NCBI GenBank assembly: GCA_964424635.1
Contig: CAYRJC010000008.1
Coordinates: 1-26,127, forward strand
Source of the DNA: UBA920 sp964424635
GTDB taxonomy: Bacteria > Patescibacteriota > Doudnabacteria > UBA920
DNA length: 26,127 nucleotides
Direction: 5' to 3'
Made by a program: the position numbers and the translations under genes. Below are positions 21,601-26,127 of this stretch, in pieces. The notes beneath the pieces are model-generated. The model was not told the origin of the DNA. It searched no databases and worked only from the letters and a program-made list of their open reading frames with translations. Position 1 is the stretch's first letter. Each line of letters begins with the position of its first letter.

Positions 21601-22803
21601 TCAGAAAAATAAATTATCACTAAACTTTGGTGGTGCCGCAGTCAGAAATAATTCGTGATTTTTGTTAATCACAAATTTACATGTTACTTTTCCATTATTC
21701 ACTTGATGAATTACTCCTTTTTCCCGCAACGCTACAATGACATTTTTGGGAAAGTTGGCAACAGCTCTTAGCTTTTTACTGCCTTCAACTTGCCTGGAAA
21801 GCACTGTATGAAGTTCGTGTATAAAAATAGGGAAGCTTCCAAATTCAACGTAATCTTCTTTTTGACTTTTTAACCATGCCATTGTGTAACGGACTAACTT
21901 TTGCTCGTCCGTTTCTTTTTCCATAACAACATCAGTTAATCTATCCATTGATTCGATTACACTTTGGACGTTACGAGGTATTGCCGATTTAATTTCATCG
22001 CCTTCTAACCCCAAAATTTCTGGAATTTGAAAAGGATTGATTAATCGAACATTGTTTTTTCCTCTATCTTTGCTTAACTCAACGATACTAAGAAAGTCAG
22101 AATCACAACTTATTATCCAAACATCAGCTTGGATATATTTATGATTGAACAAAATTTTTTCAACCTCATTGATAATTCTGAAATCAACTTGGTCCTTGTC
22201 TTTTTTTGTATCTCCCACAATAATGAATTTCCAGTCATAGCTGTTGAAATGATTCAATTCAGCTTTCCTTTTTTCATTTAAGTGGTGATGAGGGGCAAAG
22301 ACTTCTGTTACAAAAACATTTCCGTGCCGTCTTGCGTATTCTCTCAATTTAACATAAGAAACTCTAATTCCAGTTTCGATTTCAGTCTTCCTGATATTTT
22401 CGTAATCGACCATAATCCAGATAGGAGTATCTGGGTCTTCAAGGATTTCTAAGGCTTGGCTTTTGGCTTCTACTTTAGATCCATTTCCATTTCCGTTAAG
22501 TTCAGGTAGGTTGTTTTCTAACACTATTTTAGTAATATTAGGACCAACTTTTAATTGAACCAGGTTTGTTCCATTGTTCCTGCTTTTCGTTGTAACTAGC
22601 TTCTCTTTTTTTAAAAATTGAATTCTGTCTCTGACATCCTTTACTGGTATTCCTAATAAATCAGGGATGGTAGTAAGAGGTTCTTTAATAGACCAATTAT
22701 TATTTTCTAGAGCTAATTTTACTATAGCAAGATCGATTGGATGTAAATCAAAATTCCCGAGTGTCGGGTTGTTTGTTGTTTCTACATTAGCTACTGCTTC
22801 CAT
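21601..22803 (-). CDS. NYN-domain (PIN-like) ribonuclease with winged helices
   Basis: A 400-residue protein from ATG 22803, chosen because AAGGAGG lies ten bases upstream; the longer frame to 22872 crosses the promoter. Residues about 20-75 look like a winged helix (HPIDLAIVKLALENNNWSIK, PVKDVRDRIQFLKKEKLVTT). A NYN domain follows at about 125-265: IWIMVDYENI, DKDQVDFRIINEVEKI and VWIISCDSDFLSIVELSKDRG. Its Asp residues are those expected to bind Mg2+ in PIN-type RNases. The C-terminal part (residues about 310-395) resembles another small winged or LOTUS-like helix domain. The likely role is RNA cleavage guided by nucleic-acid-binding domains; the target is unknown. It lies between tmRNA and smpB, which makes a link to mRNA surveillance attractive but unproven. 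Confidence 0.82.
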   Translation of the reverse strand: MEAVANVETTNNPTLGNFDLHPIDLAIVKLALENNNWSIKEPLTTIPDLLGIPVKDVRDRIQFLKKEKLVTTKSRNNGTNLVQLKVGPNITKIVLENNLPELNGNGNGSKVEAKSQALEILEDPDTPIWIMVDYENIRKTEIETGIRVSYVKLREYARRHGNVFVTEVFAPHHHLNEKRKAELNHFNSYDWKFIIVGDTKKDKDQVDFRIINEVEKILFNHKYIQADVWIISCDSDFLSIVELSKDRGKNNVRLINPFQIPEILGLEGDEIKSAIPRNVQSVIESMDRLTDVVMEKETDEQKLVRYTMAWLKSQKEDYVEFGSFPIFIHELHTVLSRQVEGSKKLRAVANFPKNVIVALREKGVIHQVNNGKVTCKFVINKNHELFLTAAPPKFSDNLFF

Positions 22804-22836
22804 AAAGATAAAACCTCCTTGTAATTGAAGCTTATT

Positions 22837-22865
22837 ACTATAACAAATATAACAATTTTGGTCAA
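22837..22865 (-). promoter_or_regulatory. Promoter of the NYN-domain gene
   Basis: On the minus strand, TTGACC (22865-22860), a 17-bp spacer and TATAGT (22842-22837). It starts just past the terminator of the upstream gene. Confidence 0.82.
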
Positions 22866-22871
22866 GAAACA

Positions 22872-22897
22872 CAAAATCCCAGAAAACTGGGATTTTG
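22872..22897 (-). terminator. Terminator of the 23654-22917 operon
   Basis: CAAAATCCCAG (22872-22882) pairs with CTGGGATTTTG (22887-22897). It follows the stop of the Lys-rich gene on the minus strand. Confidence 0.78.
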
Positions 22898-22916
22898 TTG
22901 TGTATTTTGGATAGGA

Positions 22917-23378
22917 TTAACGAGCAGACTTTTTTGCTAAGGATTTTACAACTTTTTTTATAGATTGCTTGCTGACTTTAGGGGTAGCTTTTTTAACAAC
23001 TTTTTTAGCGACGGTCTTTTTTGCTTTTGGTAAAACTTTTTTTACTAGATTGCCTGCATTTGTAACTTCGTTACTGATAGAGTCCCAATGACCTTTTAGT
23101 TCGGCTGCAACTTCCGCAAGTTCTGTAGTGCTAACATTCTTTAAACCTTTGTAGTTTTTTGCAACTGTATCAACGACTTTTTGGTAGCTAGCTTTAGTGT
23201 GTTTACCAGCTTTATTTAGTTCGTTTACTACGTCATGCTGCATATCGCTAGCCCACTTAGCTAATTTTTTTCGATTTTTGGCATTTTTACCAGTAAGCAT
23301 ATAAACTCCTGCTGCGGCTGCAGCAACTGCTGCCAACCCTGCTCCAATAGCCATGGCTTTCTTTTGTGTTTTTTTCAT
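22917..23378 (-). CDS. Membrane-anchored protein with histone-like Lys-rich tail
   Basis: A 153-residue, very basic protein. The N-terminus has MKKTQKKAM then an Ala-rich hydrophobic helix (AIGAGLAAVAAAAAGVYML) that could be a membrane anchor, as in YtxH-type small proteins. The middle (KLAKWASDMQHDVVNELNKA through LKGHWDSISNEVTNAG) is helical and amphipathic. The last 45 residues are almost only Lys, Ala and Val in histone H1-like repeats (KAKKTVAKKVVKKATPKVS). Such tails bind DNA or RNA in other bacteria; that function is inferred. It is the second gene of a two-gene operon, three bases after 23382-23654, and ends in a terminator. Confidence 0.7.
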   Translation of the reverse strand: MKKTQKKAMAIGAGLAAVAAAAAGVYMLTGKNAKNRKKLAKWASDMQHDVVNELNKAGKHTKASYQKVVDTVAKNYKGLKNVSTTELAEVAAELKGHWDSISNEVTNAGNLVKKVLPKAKKTVAKKVVKKATPKVSKQSIKKVVKSLAKKSAR

Positions 23379-23381
23379 AAT

Positions 23382-23654
23382 TTATTTCTTTTTGTTCTGC
23401 TTTTTAGCTTTTAAACCAATTGCAAATTTAATTAATGATTTTAACCCAAACCCTTGTTCTTTGATATTTTTTCTTAGTTCTACTAAATCCCCAGAAACTA
23501 TTTCGGTTGCTCTTTGAGCTTGGCGTGCCACTTTTTTAATAGTTCTTAGGAAAAAGATTAAGTATAGTAACGCTATAGCTAATAAAGCAGTGATAATAAC
23601 AACTGCAATACCAGTTAGCCAGAAAAATAAATCTGTAAGAGTTAAAGTTTCCAT
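23382..23654 (-). CDS. Small membrane protein, DUF948-like
   Basis: A 90-residue protein with one long N-terminal membrane helix (LFFWLTGIAVVIITALLAIALLYLIFFL) followed by an amphipathic basic helix (IKKVARQAQRATEIVSGDLVELRKNIKEQG) and a Lys-rich tail (LKAKKQNKKK). The shape resembles small DUF948/YtxH-partner proteins; assignment is tentative. A TG-extended -10 box, TATACT (23666-23661), ends only six bases before ATG 23654, so the mRNA should be leaderless or nearly so. It is co-transcribed with the Lys-rich gene downstream. Confidence 0.65.
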   Translation of the reverse strand: METLTLTDLFFWLTGIAVVIITALLAIALLYLIFFLRTIKKVARQAQRATEIVSGDLVELRKNIKEQGFGLKSLIKFAIGLKAKKQNKKK

Positions 23655-23677
23655 ACGGGAAGTATATCACATTCAGT

Positions 23678-24238
23678 TTATTTTGGTGGGTAATTTATGA
23701 ATAGCTCGTTAATAACTTTAAGATATTGTTTTCGTAAGTTTTCATCTTTACCTACTTCTAAAATTTCATCATTTTTGTCAGTTGCGCTGGCTGTCCAATT
23801 ATAAGATCCAGATGTATAAGACTTGTCTGTGACTATTACCTTAAGATGCATAATTGCACTATGGTCTTGAAAAGCTATTGGTATCCCAGCAGCTTGTAGT
23901 TCTTTAACTATGCTTCGCTGGTCGTCAATTTTTAGGCTTTGCTCTTTATCAATTACGCCTTTGACTTCTAATCCTCTGTATTTAGCTCCAATTAAGGCGT
24001 CTTTGATATCACTTCTTGTAAAGGTATATATAGCAAAATAAACAAATTTTTCTGCTTGTTGAATTTGGTCAATAACCAATTGGTTAGCGGCTATGTCTCG
24101 ATTATAATAAATGTTAACTTCTTTATTTTTATTTGCTTCGATAGCGGGCTGGACGTGAAAAGAAAAATAGAATTGACTAGATAAAGCGATTAAGCCAACT
24201 ATTATGGTTATGTAAATTAGATCTTTATTTAATTTCAT
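23678..24238 (-). CDS. Phospholipase D-family nuclease (Nuc-like)
   Basis: A 186-residue protein with an N-terminal hydrophobic segment (LIYITIIVGLIALSSQFYFS) that is a signal peptide or anchor, so the enzyme acts outside the membrane. The single PLD domain shows FVYFAIYTFTRSDIKDAL, then the HKD motif as H-L-K-V-I-V-T-D-K and G-S-Y-N-W-T. This is the size and motif order of Nuc/EndA-like endonucleases, which work as dimers on DNA or RNA without metal. It could degrade external nucleic acid for uptake, which would suit an organism with little nucleotide synthesis. An alternative is a single-HKD phospholipase. TATAAT at 24272-24267 is a likely -10; no Shine-Dalgarno sequence is present. Confidence 0.85.
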   Translation of the reverse strand: MKLNKDLIYITIIVGLIALSSQFYFSFHVQPAIEANKNKEVNIYYNRDIAANQLVIDQIQQAEKFVYFAIYTFTRSDIKDALIGAKYRGLEVKGVIDKEQSLKIDDQRSIVKELQAAGIPIAFQDHSAIMHLKVIVTDKSYTSGSYNWTASATDKNDEILEVGKDENLRKQYLKVINELFINYPPK

Positions 24239-24315
24239 AAATGTAAATTTAAATCTGTTCTATTTTATTATAGATCATTTTAATTTAAAATCAGTTAAAG
24301 ATTTTTTAAAATAAA

Positions 24316-24340
24316 AACTTTCTGAAACATTCAGAAAGTT
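24316..24340 (-). terminator. Terminator of smpB
   Basis: AACTTTCTGA (24316-24325) pairs with TCAGAAAGTT (24331-24340). On the minus strand a T-rich run (TTTTATTTT) follows. It lies 20 bases after the smpB stop. Confidence 0.82.
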
Positions 24341-24360
24341 ATTGAGCATTACCATTAAAT

Positions 24361-24798
24361 TTACTTATCGACTTTAGAATTAACTTCTCGTTTTGCGTCT
24401 CTGGTTTTTATATATTCACGTTTATCTTCTTTTTTGCGACCCTTACCAACTCCAATTTTAAGTTTTACTAAATTTCGATGACCTATATAAATTTCTAGTG
24501 GAACTATAATAGTACCTTTTTCTTTGCCGAGTAATTGATCTAGTTCTTTTTTATTTAATAGAATTTTTCTATCTTGGGTAGGGTTGTAATCGTCTGATGG
24601 CGAGTATTTGTATGGTCCAATATGTGCGTTTACTAATAGGGCCTGTTTGGAGTTTATTTTTACATAACTACCGGAGAGCGAAGCGTTTCCAGTTTTAACA
24701 GACTTAACTTCTCTTCCTTCCAAAACCAAACCGGCATCAAAAGTATCTCTGATGTCGTAATCGAATCTAGCTCTTTTGTTGATTGCTAAGGATTTCAT
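24361..24798 (-). CDS. smpB: SsrA-binding protein SmpB
   Basis: A 145-residue protein needed for tmRNA to enter stalled ribosomes. The oligonucleotide-binding barrel is seen as LAINKRARFDYDIRDTFDAGLVLEGREVKSVKTGNASLSGSYV, NAHIGPYKYS and DRKILLNKKELDQLLGK. The C-terminal tail (GVGKGRKKEDKREYIKTRDAKREVNSK), including the GKGRKKxDKR block, enters the mRNA channel of the decoding centre. Length is normal. It starts at ATG 24798 without a Shine-Dalgarno sequence. Its partner tmRNA lies at 21117-21502 on the same strand. Confidence 0.96.
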   Translation of the reverse strand: MKSLAINKRARFDYDIRDTFDAGLVLEGREVKSVKTGNASLSGSYVKINSKQALLVNAHIGPYKYSPSDDYNPTQDRKILLNKKELDQLLGKEKGTIIVPLEIYIGHRNLVKLKIGVGKGRKKEDKREYIKTRDAKREVNSKVDK

Positions 24799-24817
24799 AA
24801 CTATATTTTAGCAAGGA

Positions 24818-24846
24818 TTGACAAGTTAATTAAGAGTCGCTATATT
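24818..24846 (+). promoter_or_regulatory. Promoter of the 24876-25313 gene
   Basis: TTGACA (24818-24823), a 17-bp spacer and TATATT (24841-24846). The -35 is 20 bases from the divergent smpB start. AGGAGG follows shortly before ATG 24876. Confidence 0.82.
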
Positions 24847-24875
24847 GCTATTTAGTTTAAATTAGGAGGATATAA

Positions 24876-25313
24876 ATGAAGCAGGCAATATTTTTTGAAT
24901 GGGGTTATGGAGCACCACCTAGATTTCAGGATGTTAGATTTAAATGCACGGAAGATTTTGGTCAGATAGATAGAATCAAATTAAAAAGGTTAAGGGTATT
25001 TTTTGAAAGAAAGACACAAACCACTTTTTCTTTAAGATTAGATTATGTCAATAATAAATTAGGTAGTTTCGATTCAGATTTTAGTTTAGACCAGATTCCT
25101 GAGGTAAAATTAGATTTTAAACAAATAACATATGCCCGTGAACCTTACAGTGTAGAAAAAGTCGTCAATGATATGTTGTCCCACATTGCATCTCAATTTG
25201 GCAATATTAATTTCTATTTTAAAGATGAGAATAAAGATGTCATTATAGCTGATTTTGAATTATTCGATTATAAGGCAGGTATTGAGTTTTCAGCTGATTT
25301 TTATGGCAGTTAA
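24876..25313 (+). CDS. Soluble protein, unknown function
   Basis: A 145-residue protein, rich in Phe, Asp and Lys, with no signal peptide or membrane helix. Landmarks are MKQAIFFEWGYGAPPRFQDV, KLKRLRVFFERKTQTTFSLR, YVNNKLGSFDSDFSLDQIPE and FGNINFYFKDENKDVIIADF. Alternating hydrophobic patterns suggest mainly beta strands. No family is recognised. It has its own near-consensus promoter, an AGGAGG ribosome site and a terminator, the same single-gene style as the 17996-20251 genes. Confidence 0.6.
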   Translation: MKQAIFFEWGYGAPPRFQDVRFKCTEDFGQIDRIKLKRLRVFFERKTQTTFSLRLDYVNNKLGSFDSDFSLDQIPEVKLDFKQITYAREPYSVEKVVNDMLSHIASQFGNINFYFKDENKDVIIADFELFDYKAGIEFSADFYGS

Positions 25314-25320
25314 TTTTATA

Positions 25321-25350
25321 ACAAGGAAAAATTTCCTTGTTTTTTATTTT
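25321..25350 (+). terminator. Terminator of the 24876-25313 gene
   Basis: ACAAGGAAA (25321-25329) pairs with TTTCCTTGT (25332-25340), followed by TTTTTATTTT. Confidence 0.88.
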
Positions 25351-25382
25351 AATTGAAATTATTTTAAACTCATTTTTTAAAA

Positions 25383-25420
25383 AAACTAAAACCGCTCAGT
25401 AGTAGTAGCGGTTTTAGTTT
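25383..25420. terminator. Second hairpin, terminator-like on the minus strand
   Basis: A 14-bp perfect stem (25383-25396 with 25407-25420; ACCGCT/AGCGGT at its core) has a 10-nt loop. The best T-run is on the minus strand, yet no minus-strand gene is visible between here and argS. Apart from the argS promoter I see nothing else in 25421-25575. Confidence 0.6.
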
Positions 25421-25562
25421 GACTGCGGTGATACTCAACACTTGACAAGTGTGTTAATAATATCAATCCATTAAAATCTTGGCCAAGAAAAATTTAAAAA
25501 TAGATATATAAAATCACAATTTTCATCTTAATACAGTCCTTTAGTATTTTCTTTAAATAACG

Positions 25563-25568
25563 TATAAT
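25563..25568 (+). promoter_or_regulatory. -10 box of argS
   Basis: TATAAT lies seven bases before the argS ATG. A weak -35 (TTTAGT, 25540-25545) is 17 bp upstream. The start point would fall on or beside the A of ATG, implying a leaderless mRNA. Confidence 0.65.
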
Positions 25569-25575
25569 AAACCTT

Positions 25576-26127
25576 ATGAAACCGTATATTTCCCAGTTAA
25601 TTAACGAAGCAATCACTCAAATTTCCCCCGATCAATCATCGGCTATTTTGGGTAGCAGTAGTTTTGATGTGTCATATCCAAAATCAGAATTTGGTGATTA
25701 TGCTACTAACGCGGCTATGGTTTTGTTTAAGAAATTTAATAATGTCCCGGCGACTAATCCGATTGAGTTTGCTCAACAGCTTTCTCAGTTAATAAAGGAT
25801 TTAGATCATAAGCAAACTTTTTCTAAAGTAGAGGTGGTCGGAGGATTTATAAATTTCACTCTGAGCACTTCACATTTAAATTTCAATTTACAAAAGATTT
25901 TGGAGGCTAAAGAAAATTTTGGCTCTTCCCAGATTGGTAATAATCAAAAAGTCCTGGTTGAATATTTTCAGCCTAACATGGCAAAGCCTTTGCACCTCGG
26001 CCATTTACGTACTGCGATTATTGGCGATAGCTTATTTAGAATTTTACAGTTCTCTGGTTTTAATGTTGAATCAGATACTCATTTAGGGGATTGGGGAACA
26101 CAGTTTGGATTATTATTGTTGGCTTAT
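25576..26127 (+). CDS. argS: Arginyl-tRNA synthetase, N-terminal part
   Basis: One hundred and eighty-four codons run from ATG 25576 off the window end. The N-terminal additional domain is seen first (MKPYISQLINEAITQISPDQ, YPKSEFGDYATNAAMVLFKK, VEVVGGFINFTLS). The catalytic Rossmann domain then begins with VEYFQPNMAKPLHLGHLRTA, where HLGH is the class I HIGH motif, followed by IIGDSLFRIL and THLGDWGTQFG, both typical of ArgRS. The enzyme charges tRNA-Arg; family members need the tRNA bound before they activate arginine. No Shine-Dalgarno sequence is present and the -10 box sits seven bases upstream. The KMSK loop and anticodon-binding domain are beyond the window. Confidence 0.93.
   Translation, partial: MKPYISQLINEAITQISPDQSSAILGSSSFDVSYPKSEFGDYATNAAMVLFKKFNNVPATNPIEFAQQLSQLIKDLDHKQTFSKVEVVGGFINFTLSTSHLNFNLQKILEAKENFGSSQIGNNQKVLVEYFQPNMAKPLHLGHLRTAIIGDSLFRILQFSGFNVESDTHLGDWGTQFGLLLLAY

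Noticed and set aside
25442..25470. TTGACA at 25442 as an argS promoter element
   Set aside because: No acceptable -10 lies 16-18 bp downstream, and TATAAT at 25563 is far better placed.

Overview
The window is AT-rich, densely packed and uses standard stop codons (TAA, TAG and TGA all end genes). Its gene set suggests a Patescibacteria/CPR-type bacterium. It has a tRNA gene interrupted by a group I intron, a compact type IV pilus cluster, an nrdR-nrdA-nrdB operon, a lone PaaX/Cas2-fold regulator, infC-rpmI-rplT, a SemiSWEET, a CIRCE-controlled small heat shock protein, and tmRNA with smpB. The phylum is inferred from gene content and style; no rRNA is present to confirm it.

Region by region: 53-653 (-) holds a tRNA-Asn-like gene split by a group I intron whose HNH homing endonuclease lies in the P1 loop. 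756-3771 (+) encodes two pseudopilins, a PilX-like minor pilin with a large exported domain and a small membrane protein. 3837-6134 (+) is a glycerate 2-kinase followed by a D-2-hydroxyacid dehydrogenase, a plausible glycerate/hydroxypyruvate pair. 6329-11024 (+) is the ribonucleotide reductase operon, led by a promoter carrying two NrdR boxes exactly 32 bp apart. 11047-12777 holds an 84-nt palindromic element, a membrane coiled-coil gene containing a 10-N assembly gap, and a convergent PaaX-like gene. 12891-15135 (+) encodes a membrane-tethered HTH protein, a secreted protein and a membrane-anchored protein. 15229-16366 (-) is infC-rpmI-rplT. 16401-17902 has a second 84-nt palindrome and an NRAMP-like transporter.

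17996-20251 (-) is a run of four small, separately transcribed genes: SemiSWEET, a cupin-like protein, a membrane protein and an unknown. 20446-20925 (+) is CIRCE plus hsp20. 21117-24798 (-) holds tmRNA, a NYN-domain ribonuclease-like protein, two small membrane proteins, a PLD-family nuclease and SmpB. 24876-25313 (+) is an unknown protein and 25576-26127 (+) is the start of argS, which runs off the window.

Genes use two initiation styles. Core and operon genes have no Shine-Dalgarno sequence, and two look leaderless. Eight mostly stand-alone genes carry a strong GGAGG-type site, usually behind a near-consensus promoter. The observations most worth following are the intron-split tRNA whose anticodon stem cannot be rebuilt from the visible exons, the two 84-nt palindromes with a shared GC-rich core, the altered NRAMP metal-site motifs, and the tmRNA with changed conserved bases.
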